Shown here in pieces: positions 18,284-27,072 of a stretch of DNA of 64,000 nucleotides. Numbering within the stretch: the stretch's first letter is position 1; every line of letters begins with the position of its first letter. Source of the DNA: Bacillus taeanensis (GTDB taxonomy: Bacteria > Bacillota > Bacilli > Bacillales > UBA6769); assembly GCF_003318295.1 (NCBI RefSeq), contig NZ_QOCW01000009.1:98731-162730 (forward strand), written 5' to 3'. Both the position numbers and the translations under genes were made by a program. The notes under the pieces are model-generated. The model had not been told where the DNA came from. It was given only the letters and a program-made list of their open reading frames with translations, and ran no database searches.

Positions 18284-19156
18284 TTAATTTAAGAGCGCTA
18301 CTTTTCTGTTCTCGCTAAAACTTACTGCTTCAAATGTATCTCCTCCAGCGATCGTTCCAGTTTCAAAGCCTTTATAAAACCATTTCTTTCTCTGTTCCGA
18401 AGTGCCGTGTGTGAAGGTTTCCGGCACAACATATCCCTGCGCCTTTTTTTGGATAGTATCATCACCTACAGCGCTTGCGGCATTTAATGCTTCTTCAAGA
18501 TCGCCTTCTTCAAGTACATTCATATTTTCGGCATGGTGCGCCCACACACCTGCATAATAGTCAGCCTGCAGTTCAAAACGGACAAGATATTTATTAAACT
18601 CTTCTTCACTAAGCTGCTGACGAAGCGGCATAGTCTCATCACTCGTGCCTAACAGTGTTTGCACATGATGTCCAACTTCATGGGCAATCACATAGGCCAT
18701 CGCAAAGTCTCCTGGTGCTTGAAACTGATTCTGCAGTTCATTATAAAAGTTAAGATCAATATACAGCTTTTGATCGCCGGGGCAGTAAAACGGTCCTACA
18801 GCTGAACTTGATAATCCGCATGCAGACTGAACGCTATCTGTATACAACACAAGCGTTGGCTCTTTATAATCCAATCCATTTTCATTGAATATGTCTGTCC
18901 AAACGTCCTCTGTATCGGCAAGAACGACAGAAACAAATTCCGCAAGCTCACGATCCGCTTCTGTTTCTTCATAAGGAACGGCTGAGTCTGGATTTACATC
19001 TGCCGTATTGTTTAAAAGATCAGTTGGATCTCCGCCAAGAAGCATGACGATTACAACAATCACTAACCCGCCAATTCCACCGCCAACAAGCGTTTTTCCT
19101 CCTCGGCCTCTCCGATCTTCAACGTTTGTGCTTGCTCTTCTTCCTTTCCATTTCAT
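18284..19156 (-). CDS. YpfJ-type neutral zinc metallopeptidase
   Basis: A 290-residue membrane-anchored putative metallopeptidase. A basic, Gly-rich N-terminus is followed by one TM helix (GGIGGLVIVVIVMLLGG), then an extracellular domain. The zinc site HEVGHH occurs in AYVIAHEVGHHVQTLLG, with a downstream acidic ligand likely in ELQADYYAGVW. The sequence SACGLSSSAVGPFYCPGDQK is characteristic of the YpfJ/KPN_02809 family. Its substrate is unknown. The ATG at 19156 is preferred (GGGAGG 8 bases upstream) over the in-frame TTG at 19162. Confidence 0.88.
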   Translation of the reverse strand: MKWKGRRASTNVEDRRGRGGKTLVGGGIGGLVIVVIVMLLGGDPTDLLNNTADVNPDSAVPYEETEADRELAEFVSVVLADTEDVWTDIFNENGLDYKEPTLVLYTDSVQSACGLSSSAVGPFYCPGDQKLYIDLNFYNELQNQFQAPGDFAMAYVIAHEVGHHVQTLLGTSDETMPLRQQLSEEEFNKYLVRFELQADYYAGVWAHHAENMNVLEEGDLEEALNAASAVGDDTIQKKAQGYVVPETFTHGTSEQRKKWFYKGFETGTIAGGDTFEAVSFSENRKVALLN

Positions 19157-19273
19157 GAACAAAGCCTCCCATTATAAACCGCTTCCTAAATTAGTTGTAT
19201 TTCATTAGTGTATACCCTTTATTAGAAAAAATATTTAAAATTAAAGCGCGAATCTTAAACTTAAAAAATAAAA

Positions 19274-19311
19274 AGCACGCCAAGTTAGAATAAATTTCAA
19301 CTTGACGTGCT
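19274..19311 (-). terminator. terminator of the cysteine desulfurase gene
   Basis: AGCACGTCAAGTT / AACTTGGCGTGCT on the minus strand (13 bp, one G-U pair), then TTTTT. Confidence 0.85.
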
Positions 19312-19373
19312 CGATAAAAAAATTGAAAGTAAGTTAGATTTAGCTGCTAATGATTTAAGAACCAGTACTTCTT

Positions 19374-20507
19374 TTAATAAACGACCGCGTTCTTTAATAA
19401 AGAGAGCGCATTATTAATTTCTTCAATCGTTGTATCTCGTCCAAGGCTGAAGCGAACCGCTCCGCAGCCAATTTCTTCTTTTACATTCATCGCCTTTAAA
19501 ACCGCAGAGAGTGTCACCTGTCCAGCATGACACGCAGATCCAGTTGAAGCAGCGATTTCTGGGATTTCCGTTAAAATATCTTGTCCTGTTTTATGATGAA
19601 AGTTAACGCTTAACGTATTTGGAAGGCGCTGTTCGGGATGACCGTTTAAAGAAAGGTTATCATGAAAGTGGTCCTTCAGTTCACCCCAAAAATAGTTTCG
19701 CAGCTTTTCTATCTTTTTGTTTTCCGCTAGCTTTTCAGCAGCGAGCTGGCACGCTTTTCCTAATCCGACGGCAAGCAAAACATTTTCTGTTCCTGCTCTT
19801 CTCCCGCCTTCATGGCCGGCTCCGTGCATAAATGGTTCGATATCTACTCCATCGCGCATATATAAAGCACCAATTCCCTTTGGCGCATACAATTTATGTC
19901 CGGCGATCGTTAGAAAATCAACCTGGAGTTTTTCTACATCAATCGGGACCTTTCCGACTGATTGAGCGGCATCGGTATGAAAATATACTTCGTGCTTTCT
20001 CGCAATCTCACCAATTTCAGCAATTGGCTGGATCGTTCCTACTTCATTGTTTGCGTGCATCACCGAAATTAAAATTGTCTCATCTGTAATCACTTCTTCA
20101 ATATCAAGAGGGTTCACTCTACCAAAGCGATCAACCTCTACGTATGTAACCGCGGCGCCAAGCGTTTCTAAATATTTACATGGATTCATAATAGCAGGAT
20201 GTTCAATTTTTGTTGTAATAATATGCTTTCCTTTATGCTGATGGCGCTGAAAAATTCCTTTTAACACATGGTTATTTGATTCTGTGCCGCCGCTTGTAAA
20301 AATAATTTCATGAGACTTTGCTCCAATTAAATCAGCAGCCTGAGTCCTTGCATCTTCTACCGCTTTTTTGGCAGGCACTCCCGCGAAATGCAGGGCAGAA
20401 GGATTGCCAAAATAATGATCTAAAAACGGTCTCATCGTCTCCTTTACTTCCGAAGCAATTGGTGTACTTGCATTATAATCAAGATAAATTTGCGTCAACC
20501 TCGTCAC
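19374..20507 (-). CDS. cysteine desulfurase (NifS/IscS type)
   Basis: A 377-residue PLP-dependent enzyme that takes sulfur from cysteine, leaving alanine and an enzyme persulfide. Seen: LDYNASTP at the N-terminus, FTSGGTESNNHVLKG, HTDAAQSVGK, the PLP lysine in TIAGHKLYAPKG, GTENVLLAVGLGKA, and the catalytic Cys in SSTGSACHAGQ-type context (STGSACHAGQ). It is a class V aminotransferase-fold desulfurase of normal length. No iscU, thiI or mnmA gene is adjacent, so its acceptor is not clear. The start is GTG, six bases after AGGAG. Confidence 0.88.
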   Translation of the reverse strand: MTRLTQIYLDYNASTPIASEVKETMRPFLDHYFGNPSALHFAGVPAKKAVEDARTQAADLIGAKSHEIIFTSGGTESNNHVLKGIFQRHQHKGKHIITTKIEHPAIMNPCKYLETLGAAVTYVEVDRFGRVNPLDIEEVITDETILISVMHANNEVGTIQPIAEIGEIARKHEVYFHTDAAQSVGKVPIDVEKLQVDFLTIAGHKLYAPKGIGALYMRDGVDIEPFMHGAGHEGGRRAGTENVLLAVGLGKACQLAAEKLAENKKIEKLRNYFWGELKDHFHDNLSLNGHPEQRLPNTLSVNFHHKTGQDILTEIPEIAASTGSACHAGQVTLSAVLKAMNVKEEIGCGAVRFSLGRDTTIEEINNALSLLKNAVVY

Positions 20508-20565
20508 TCCATTCTCCTATTTCTTCCTAGTTTATACATTTATTCTTCTAGATTTATGTTAATAA

Positions 20566-21045
20566 TTAAAGAAGGTGTTTAATTTCACTTTCAATTTCCT
20601 CAGGTGGAGTTTTTGGAGCAAATCGTTTTACAACTTCTCCTTCCTTACTAACTAAAAATTTCGTGAAGTTCCACTTAATTGCTTTTGAATGAAGCACTCC
20701 TCTTGCTTTTTCAGTTAAATAGGTAAAAAGCGGATGAGCATTCTCTCCTTTTACTTCTACTTTCGCAAACATAGGAAATGACACACCATAATTTAACTTA
20801 CAAAATTGTTTAATGTCATCTTCTGTTCCAGGCTCTTGACTTCCAAATTGGTCACATGGAAATCCTAACACTACAAAGTTATCATGATGATATTTTTCAT
20901 ATAATGTTTGAAGCCCTTTATATTGGGATGTAAAACCGCATTTACTTGCTGTGTTTACAATAAGGATTGTTTTTCCTCTATATTGTTCAAGCGAAACGTT
21001 TTCTCCATTGATCGATTTTGCAGAAAATGAATAAATGCTCATCAT
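20566..21045 (-). CDS. glutathione peroxidase family protein (thiol peroxidase)
   Basis: A peroxidase of about 159 residues with the peroxidatic Cys in NTASKCGFTSQYKGLQ, the second motif VLGFPCDQFGSQEPG and the Trp/Asn motif KWNFTKFLV. The active-site residue is Cys rather than selenocysteine. The Bacillus proteins of this class (BsaA) normally work with thioredoxin rather than glutathione; that is family knowledge. The start is ATG 21045 or 21042, since AAGGAG lies 5 and 8 bases upstream respectively. Confidence 0.88.
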   Translation of the reverse strand: MMSIYSFSAKSINGENVSLEQYRGKTILIVNTASKCGFTSQYKGLQTLYEKYHHDNFVVLGFPCDQFGSQEPGTEDDIKQFCKLNYGVSFPMFAKVEVKGENAHPLFTYLTEKARGVLHSKAIKWNFTKFLVSKEGEVVKRFAPKTPPEEIESEIKHLL

Positions 21046-21214
21046 GCTCTCTCCTTTATATACTTTTTCAATCTTATTGTTTTTCATTGTATCATTATCT
21101 GCAAGTTATAAAAGTTTTCCTGCTCGATCTCCTACTTTTTACATACCATTCCCACATAATTTTCTTTGGATAACAAACACTATACGAGAAAATTTGAATA
21201 AAAGGAGAATTGAT

Positions 21215-21358
21215 ATGGGAAACCAAACAGACGGTCGTCAAATTCGCTCAAAGTCTGAAAAAATGGCGATGGAAAAAGGCGAAGAAATTCGTCAAAAAGA
21301 ATTCACTAGAGGAAATGGAAGCCAAAACAATCGAATTCCGAATAACAAAAATAATTAA
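21215..21358 (+). CDS. 47-residue hydrophilic protein
   Basis: A short gene with a clear ribosome site (AAAGGAG, 7 bases before ATG) and a strong terminator. The product begins MGNQTDGRQIRSKSEKMAME and ends in an Asn-rich tail (NNRIPNNKNN). It is highly charged, has no hydrophobic core and is likely disordered. Its size and composition resemble minor small acid-soluble spore proteins, but I do not recognise a specific family. Confidence 0.55.
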   Translation: MGNQTDGRQIRSKSEKMAMEKGEEIRQKEFTRGNGSQNNRIPNNKNN

Positions 21359-21375
21359 ATAAACTGATGAAAACG

Positions 21376-21420
21376 AAGAGTGGTAAGCACCTTTCTCTTC
21401 AAGGAGCTTACCACTCTTTA
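21376..21420 (+). terminator. intrinsic terminator
   Basis: AAGAGTGGTAAGC / GCTTACCACTCTT, a perfect 13-bp stem, 17 bases after the 47-codon gene. Confidence 0.8.
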
Positions 21421-21684
21421 GTTTTCACAGCTGAAACACGCTCCTGCTTCCAAGCTTTTTCAATGGAGGTTTCCTACAAAGTATATAAAACGAATTCTAT
21501 TTTTTGGTGTGCTTCAATTTTCAATTAAACTTTTATAACTTCTCTTGTTTGAAAAGCTTTTCAATTTAAGTTATATTGGAAATAGACCAAGCTTCTAATC
21601 ATCTGCTTGGAGAACTTACATAAGCGTAAAGACTTTATAAAAGAAACTACAAACAAATCTACTAAACTGGGAGAGGATCATATT

Positions 21685-22662
21685 TTGAAAACGTTACCGA
21701 TTAATCGTCACGGAGTTATGGCAAATCAACTTATTTTAGGATGCATGGGTCTTGGCGGCGGCTGGAACCGCAACCCAATTGAAGCTGAACATATTAAAGA
21801 AGCACACGAAGCGGTGGAAACAGCGCTCGCATCCGGCATTAATATGTTTGATCATGCCGACATTTACGCATTTGGAAAAGCTGAAACTGTTTTTGGCGAA
21901 GTCTTAAAGGAAAAACCTAGTCTGCGTGAAGAAATGATTATCCAATCAAAGCTTGGCATTCGTTTCGCAGATGAAAAAGCAGGCCTTCCAACTCGCTATG
22001 ATTTTTCTGAAAGCTATATATTAGATAGTGTTGACGGTATTCTTTCAAGACTTGGAATTGACTATTTAGATACGCTCCTTCTTCACCGTCCTGACGCGCT
22101 TATGGACGCAGAGGAAGTGGGAGAAGCGATTCATAAACTAAAAGCGTCTGGGAAAGTTCGCTATTTTGGTGTTTCAAATATGAGTCACGGTCAAATCCGC
22201 CTACTACAGCAGCACTGCAGTGAAAAACTTATTATTAACCAATTAGAAATGAGTTTAAAACATACCGGCTGGCTTAATACAGGTGTTCATGTTAACCAAG
22301 CCGCTTCTCGTGAGAATATTTTCCCTGAAGGAACGTTAGAGTTTTGTCAATTAGAAAACGTTCAAATTCAAGCATGGGGTTCTCTAGCACAAGGCTTGTA
22401 TTCTGGTAAAAACATTGAAAACGAAAGCGAAAGTGTTCAAAAAACAGCTGCACTTGTCGCAGAACTTGCAGAACAAAAGCAAACGTCAAGAGAAGCGATT
22501 GTACTCGCATGGCTGATGAAACATCCGGCAGCAATTCAACCGATTATCGGAACAACAAATTCTAAACGCATTAAAGCATGTGCGGAAGCTTCTGAAGTTA
22601 CACTAAGCCGCGACGAGTGGTATACTTTATATGTGAGTTCTAGAGGTGTATCACTACCTTAA
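21685..22662 (+). CDS. aldo/keto reductase
   Basis: A 325-residue NAD(P)H-dependent aldo/keto reductase of the YdhF/YcsN kind. Visible: GCMGLGGGWNR near the start, the catalytic Asp/Tyr segment NMFDHADIYAFGKAE, the Lys in IIQSKLGIR, the LLLHRPD strand, GKVRYFGVSNMS, and the cofactor-binding QPIIGTTNSKRIKAC. The start is placed at TTG 21685 because GGGAGAGG lies 8 bases upstream; the in-frame extension back to 21607 is not family-like. Its physiological substrate cannot be read from the sequence. It is a single-gene unit. Confidence 0.85.
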   Translation: MKTLPINRHGVMANQLILGCMGLGGGWNRNPIEAEHIKEAHEAVETALASGINMFDHADIYAFGKAETVFGEVLKEKPSLREEMIIQSKLGIRFADEKAGLPTRYDFSESYILDSVDGILSRLGIDYLDTLLLHRPDALMDAEEVGEAIHKLKASGKVRYFGVSNMSHGQIRLLQQHCSEKLIINQLEMSLKHTGWLNTGVHVNQAASRENIFPEGTLEFCQLENVQIQAWGSLAQGLYSGKNIENESESVQKTAALVAELAEQKQTSREAIVLAWLMKHPAAIQPIIGTTNSKRIKACAEASEVTLSRDEWYTLYVSSRGVSLP

Positions 22663-22701
22663 TGGATTACTTTTTCATAAGACTGATAAAAAATCTAAAA
22701 G

Positions 22702-22743
22702 AAAATGGTAAGCATATCTTTCTCCAGTGTACTTACCATTTTT
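22702..22743 (+). terminator. intrinsic terminator
   Basis: AAAATGGTAAG / CTTACCATTTT stem followed by T-rich sequence. Confidence 0.75.
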
Positions 22744-22918
22744 CGCTTTTTATAAAAAAACAGTTTTTCTAAATTTGATAATGTCCTTCCGCCTCTCTAC
22801 TTCACTCTTTTCAAGGCGAATAATTTGAAATCGACTAAAAAGCAAGTTTATACTTTTAGCATGCATAACACTTAGCAAGATACTAAAGAACTTATTACTT
22901 ACATAGGAGTGTTTGGTC

Positions 22919-23953
22919 ATGAGTACATCACTTTTTTCTCCCTATACTTTAAAAGGTCTGCAGTTAAAAAATCGAGTTGTTATGGCTCCGATGTGTCAGT
23001 ATTCTGTTACTGAAAAAGATGGCAAACCAAACGATTGGCATTATGTTCATTACCTCAGCCGGGCAATCGGCGGAACTGGACTTATTATTATGGAAATGAC
23101 CGATGTAGATCCTGATGGTAGAATTAGCGATTTGGATTTAGGATTGTGGTCCGACGATCATATCCCATCCTTCGCTAGAATTATTGATGGCGTTCATTCT
23201 CACGGAGCAAAAATTGGCATTCAAATCGCTCATGCTGGAAGAAAAGCAGAAGACGCCCTAGAGCCTGTGGCCCCATCAGCGGTCAAGTACCCTGAGGACC
23301 GCTATAAAGTGCCACGCGCGCTTACAACGGAAGAGGTAAAAGAAATGATCCAACTCTTTGCCGATGCCGTTCGCCGCGCCGTACAGGCAGGAGTGGATAT
23401 GATTGAGCTTCACGGCGCTCATGGCTATTTAATTCACCAGTTTCATTCTCCTCTTACAAATAAACGAGAAGATGAATATGGAAAAGACCTTTCAAAGTTT
23501 GGCGTTGACATCATTCAAGCTGTAAAAAAAGAAATGCCTGAAGATATGCCGCTTTTTTTCCGTATTTCAGCTGTTGAATATGTGGATGGTGGTTATGATA
23601 TTGATCATACAATTGACTTATGTAAAGCCTATCAAGCAGCCGGTGTCGACCTCTTTCATGTAAGTTCTGGTGGGGAAGGACCAGCGGGCGAAAGAAAACC
23701 TGGCAATTATCCTGGCTACCAAGTACCGTTCGCACGCAGCATTCGTGAAGCACTGGATGTACCAGTTGCAGCTGTGGGAATTCTTGATGATCCCGCTCTC
23801 ACTCAAGCTGTTATCGCAAATGAAGATGCAGACTTGGCAGCAATTGGACGAGGCATGCTTCGCGATCCATACTGGGCAGCTCATGCCGCGATAGCATTAA
23901 AAGAGAAAGAAACAACGTACGTGCCGAAACAGTACGAACTAGGCTATTCTTAA
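22919..23953 (+). CDS. namA: NADPH dehydrogenase NamA (YqjM), Old Yellow Enzyme family
   Basis: A 344-residue FMN-dependent ene-reductase. The Bacillus YqjM-type active site is clear: Cys and Tyr in VVMAPMCQYSV, His pair in ELHGAHGYLIHQFHSP, and the arginine-containing IGRGMLRDPYW. YqjM enzymes reduce activated C=C bonds and are induced by oxidants and electrophiles. The ATG at 22919 is used because TAGGAG is 10 bases upstream; the TTG at 22913 would be too close. It lies just downstream of the aldo/keto reductase gene but has its own 250-base upstream region. Confidence 0.92.
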   Translation: MSTSLFSPYTLKGLQLKNRVVMAPMCQYSVTEKDGKPNDWHYVHYLSRAIGGTGLIIMEMTDVDPDGRISDLDLGLWSDDHIPSFARIIDGVHSHGAKIGIQIAHAGRKAEDALEPVAPSAVKYPEDRYKVPRALTTEEVKEMIQLFADAVRRAVQAGVDMIELHGAHGYLIHQFHSPLTNKREDEYGKDLSKFGVDIIQAVKKEMPEDMPLFFRISAVEYVDGGYDIDHTIDLCKAYQAAGVDLFHVSSGGEGPAGERKPGNYPGYQVPFARSIREALDVPVAAVGILDDPALTQAVIANEDADLAAIGRGMLRDPYWAAHAAIALKEKETTYVPKQYELGYS

Positions 23954-23994
23954 TTCACCTTCCAAGTTCGTATAATACAATTCGTTAAAACAAT

Positions 23995-24042
23995 AAAAAG
24001 CTGTCTTGTAATAGGATTCCTCTCCTAACGAGACAGCTTTTT
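23995..24042. terminator. bidirectional terminator
   Basis: AAAAAGCTGTCT / AGACAGCTTTTT, a 12-bp stem between the convergent namA and TraB-like genes. Confidence 0.85.
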
Positions 24043-24053
24043 CGCGTGTAAAA

Positions 24054-25226
24054 TTAAAAATTCTCAAAGAATAAACGAATAATATCCGCCCCGCCGATTA
24101 ACGTCCCAAGCGAACTTCCGATATTGGCAAGTAAAACGACGAGTAAAACGCGTGTTACTTTATTTCTCCAAAATCCTTTTACATTTGTTACATCATCAGC
24201 TAATGATTCAAAATCAGCAACACTCGGTCTGCGAAAATATGCTTGAGCAAACCCAGCAAACCAGCCCGCCGCAAGCAGAGGATTTAAAGACGTAATTGGC
24301 GCTGCCACAAATGCTGTTAAGATCGCGAGCGGATGAGCCATTGCCACTGCTGCCCCTATCGCAGATAACGAACCATTCCAAAGTACCCAGCTGATCGTCT
24401 GCTGTGCCCCCGCTTCCGGATTTGCGATAAACGTATAAGCAATGATTGAGATGATAATGAATGGAATTGTCCAACCAATAATTTTTGGTGTTTTTGATTT
24501 AGGCGGACGTTTTGTCAGCTTTTTAAGATCATGATCTTTCTTAATTTGCTCTTTAATCCCAGGAACGTGGGCAGCACCTAATACGGCGACGACTTTGTTT
24601 CCTGGTGCCTCTTTAATTTTCTGTGCTAAATATTGATCACGCTCATCAATTAGCGGCACTTTTAAACTTGGAAAATTCTCCGTCATATCTTTCAGCATAC
24701 CGTCAATCATATCTTGTGATTTCAGTTTTTCTAATTCTTGTTCAGAAATACTTTCATTACTAAAGATACTGTACACAATCGACATTAACAGCTTTGCCTT
24801 ACCGGTAAAACCGATGTTTCCCCAGATGCGCGAAAAGGTTGTTTGAATATTGCGGTCAGCAAGAACAAGCTTCGCGCCGATTTCCTCAGCTGACTGAATT
24901 CCTTGAATCATTTCTTGTCCCGCTTGAATGCCAAACTGTTTCGCCATCCGTTTTTGAAAAGAAGAGATCGCAAGGTTCATTAAAAGCAGCGAACCTTTCT
25001 TTTCCTTTAATACTTGAATAATATCCATGTCTCGCCATTGATTGCCGTTCTTAATAGATTGATAGCGCTGCTGATCTAATTCTATACAAACCGAATCAGG
25101 ACGCTCCTCCTCAATAACCTGCTTCACCTGTTCAGCACTTTTTTTCGAGATGTGTGCTGTTCCGATAAGGATCAGTTCTTTTTCACCTAGCTGAATTCGT
25201 GTAATATTTGCTTCCTTTGTCAACAT
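24054..25226 (-). CDS. TraB/PrgY family membrane protein
   Basis: A 390-residue protein. The N-terminal soluble TraB domain (about 1-230) has the conserved GTAHISKKSAEQV, CIELDQQRY and VLGAAHVPGI motifs. The C-terminal half has about four hydrophobic segments, including GWTIPFIIISIIAYTFI and VLLVVLLANIGSSLGTLIGG. The family includes enterococcal TraB and PrgY, which lower the activity of peptide sex pheromones. The conserved GxxH/E motifs suggest a metal-dependent peptidase related to Tiki, but enzymatic activity in bacteria is not settled. AAGGGA lies 8 bases before the ATG. Confidence 0.85.
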   Translation of the reverse strand: MLTKEANITRIQLGEKELILIGTAHISKKSAEQVKQVIEEERPDSVCIELDQQRYQSIKNGNQWRDMDIIQVLKEKKGSLLLMNLAISSFQKRMAKQFGIQAGQEMIQGIQSAEEIGAKLVLADRNIQTTFSRIWGNIGFTGKAKLLMSIVYSIFSNESISEQELEKLKSQDMIDGMLKDMTENFPSLKVPLIDERDQYLAQKIKEAPGNKVVAVLGAAHVPGIKEQIKKDHDLKKLTKRPPKSKTPKIIGWTIPFIIISIIAYTFIANPEAGAQQTISWVLWNGSLSAIGAAVAMAHPLAILTAFVAAPITSLNPLLAAGWFAGFAQAYFRRPSVADFESLADDVTNVKGFWRNKVTRVLLVVLLANIGSSLGTLIGGADIIRLFFENF

Positions 25227-25447
25227 AAAAACAGTCCCTTACTAAAGTTACTTTTATTATATAAATCCGCATTCCCCTTGTCCAATTTTAACCTAAATTT
25301 CATCATAATAAGAAGTTAGTTAATTCTTTTACATATGATATTATTTTATAATAAAATACGGTACGTGAAAATTAAATTGTTTATTACGAGCTTCTAAACA
25401 AAACAAGCAAAAAATATACGAAGAAGTAGAGCTATGCTAAAGTATCA

Positions 25448-25753
25448 ATGAATAAGCCAATAAAAACCCCATTAAAAGGAATGGTGAGAGAAGCTTTGGA
25501 AAATAAGTGGGCAAAACAAATAGCAGAATGGAAAAAACAAGGATTATCTCCGGCTGAAATCGAAACATCTCTTGATACATATATTGAGGATCTGCTTAGA
25601 AAGGCGCGCTTTTCACTCGCAGTCGATGGTTTCACAATTAAAGAACATCACACCAAACTTGTCAGAAAGAAGCTAAAAGGCGAGATTTCTGAGGCTGAGT
25701 TTTTAGAAGAAGCATTAAGACTGGCAAAAGAAAAAAATAATGAACGTTCATAA
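25448..25753 (+). CDS. hypothetical 101-residue helical protein
   Basis: A charged, mostly alpha-helical soluble protein that I do not recognise. It has a Trp-containing helix (NKWAKQIAEWKKQGLSP) and a C-terminal segment KKLKGEISEAEFLEEALRLA that resembles the dimerising or DNA-binding helices of small regulators. The ribosome site is weak, so the exact start is unsure. It is followed 48 bases later by another small gene on the same strand. Confidence 0.5.
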   Translation: MNKPIKTPLKGMVREALENKWAKQIAEWKKQGLSPAEIETSLDTYIEDLLRKARFSLAVDGFTIKEHHTKLVRKKLKGEISEAEFLEEALRLAKEKNNERS

Positions 25754-25801
25754 CCTACTCACAATAAAAAAAGGCAGCGCTAAAGAAAGAAGGAAAACAC
25801 A

Positions 25802-26041
25802 ATGAACAGAGTTGGAATAGTTAGATTAGTAGATACGATGTATTTCCTGCTTCAATCTGAAGAGAATGAGGAAATAAAACAAGAGATCATCGATGTTGGG
25901 GACGCATTAGAATCAGGAGTTATTACGATTCATGATGCTCTCTTTTGGGATCATCAAGAAGCTAGGGCAATTATTAGAAAAGCATTCTCAGAAGCTAATT
26001 TTCTTCATTTTAGATATAAAATGGGAAATGATGATATATAA
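25802..26041 (+). CDS. hypothetical 79-residue protein
   Basis: An acidic helical protein of unknown function with a good ribosome site (AAGGA, 7 bases before ATG). It may be co-transcribed with the 101-residue protein upstream, and a strong terminator follows. No signal or membrane segment is present. Confidence 0.55.
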   Translation: MNRVGIVRLVDTMYFLLQSEENEEIKQEIIDVGDALESGVITIHDALFWDHQEARAIIRKAFSEANFLHFRYKMGNDDI

Positions 26042-26100
26042 TCTACAACTACATTGGAGAAGTTAGATATGAAACAACGAAAAAATACTACATACTTTTT

Positions 26101-26138
26101 AAAAAGCATCTCCTTTTTTGTAAAGTGAGATGCTTTTT
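26101..26138. terminator. bidirectional terminator
   Basis: AAAAAGCATCTC / GAGATGCTTTTT, a 12-bp stem between the small-gene pair (plus) and the dihydrofolate reductase gene (minus). Confidence 0.85.
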
Positions 26139-26179
26139 AATATGGCGCTGCATCGGTCAGTCATTTAACTGCCCTTCCC

Positions 26180-26665
26180 TTACTTCCGTTCGTACGTTAA
26201 AAAGTAATAATCATATGGATTTCTTTCATCTTTTATTCCTTTTTTCTTAGAAATAAATTCCCACTCGTCTTCATTAAACTCCGGAAAAAACGTATCTCCT
26301 GCAAATTCCTCTTCAATAATAGTGATGTATAAACGATCTGCGATTGAAAAGGTTTGTTTAAATATTTCAGCGCCGCCTATTACGATTAATTCATTATCTG
26401 TTTGCTTTTCTATCTCTGCAACAGCAGAAATAGAATGAAGAATCGTACAGCCTTCAGCTTGATAATGTTCATCTCTAGTTAGCACAACATTTTCTCTACC
26501 AGGTAAAGGCCGGCCAATTGATTCATATGTTTTTCTTCCCATAATAATTGTGTGGCCCATGGTCACTTCTTTAAAAAACTTCAAATCGGCAGGCAAACGC
26601 CACGGCAAAGCATTGTCCTTACCAATAACGCGGTTTTGATCCATTGCAACGAGAAACGAAATCAT
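26180..26665 (-). CDS. dfrA: dihydrofolate reductase
   Basis: A 161-residue DHFR that reduces dihydrofolate to tetrahydrofolate with NADPH. Diagnostic motifs are ISFLVAMDQNRVIGKDNALP, WRLPADLKFFKEVTMGH, IMGRKTYESIGRPLPGR and VIGGAEIF. The start is ATG 26665, with AAAGGG 8 bases upstream, giving an N-terminus MISFLVAMD in line with Bacillus DfrA. In B. subtilis this gene follows a thymidylate synthase gene; here no thyA/thyB is next to it. The length is normal for a chromosomal enzyme. Confidence 0.93.
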   Translation of the reverse strand: MISFLVAMDQNRVIGKDNALPWRLPADLKFFKEVTMGHTIIMGRKTYESIGRPLPGRENVVLTRDEHYQAEGCTILHSISAVAEIEKQTDNELIVIGGAEIFKQTFSIADRLYITIIEEEFAGDTFFPEFNEDEWEFISKKKGIKDERNPYDYYFLTYERK

Positions 26666-26896
26666 TTGCAGCACCCTTTCATGAAGAATATATCTAAGCC
26701 TATTATTGGATATTGAATAAATTTTATCCTCTTTTTATAACCTTCACAAAATCTAAGCACCTCAAACCTTAAACAACTTCTACATATTCTAAAATCACTT
26801 GAATAAAGGAAGGATGTACCTGTATTTTTAATATTTATACATATTTTTAAAATACGGTATGTGAAATTTTTTATATTTGGAAAACATCATACAATC

Positions 26897-26932
26897 AAAA
26901 AAATAGGCTGATCACATTTCCATATGTCAGCC
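26897..26932 (-). terminator. intrinsic terminator overlapping a short ORF's stop
   Basis: GGCTGA / TCAGCC stem followed by ATTTTTTT on the minus strand. The stop codon of the 30-codon ORF at 26927-27019 lies inside its upstream arm. Confidence 0.6.
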
Positions 26933-27019
26933 CTGTTTATCTTCTACTTCAACAAGTTCTGCAAAAACAACTAAGCGATCCGCTCGTTCAATTGTTTCCT
27001 CGTTATATTCAACGGACAT
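26927..27019 (-). CDS. possible 30-residue ORF or gene remnant
   Basis: A short reading frame, MSVEYNEETIERADRLVVFA then ELVEVEDKQG, with protein-like composition. It runs from the foot of the GH18 terminator straight into another terminator. It has no ribosome site because the hairpin occupies that position. It may be the 3' remnant of a lost gene or a leaderless small protein; alternatively it is chance. Confidence 0.25.
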   Translation of the reverse strand: MSVEYNEETIERADRLVVFAELVEVEDKQG

Positions 27020-27055
27020 AAAAAAGCTATCGAGAAGTTTCTCGATAGCTTTTTT
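27020..27055 (-). terminator. terminator of the GH18 gene
   Basis: AAAAAAGCTATCGAGA / TCTCGATAGCTTTTTT, a 16-bp perfect stem, 18 bases past the stop. Confidence 0.9.
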
Positions 27056-27072
27056 ATCTTAAAGATCTAATT

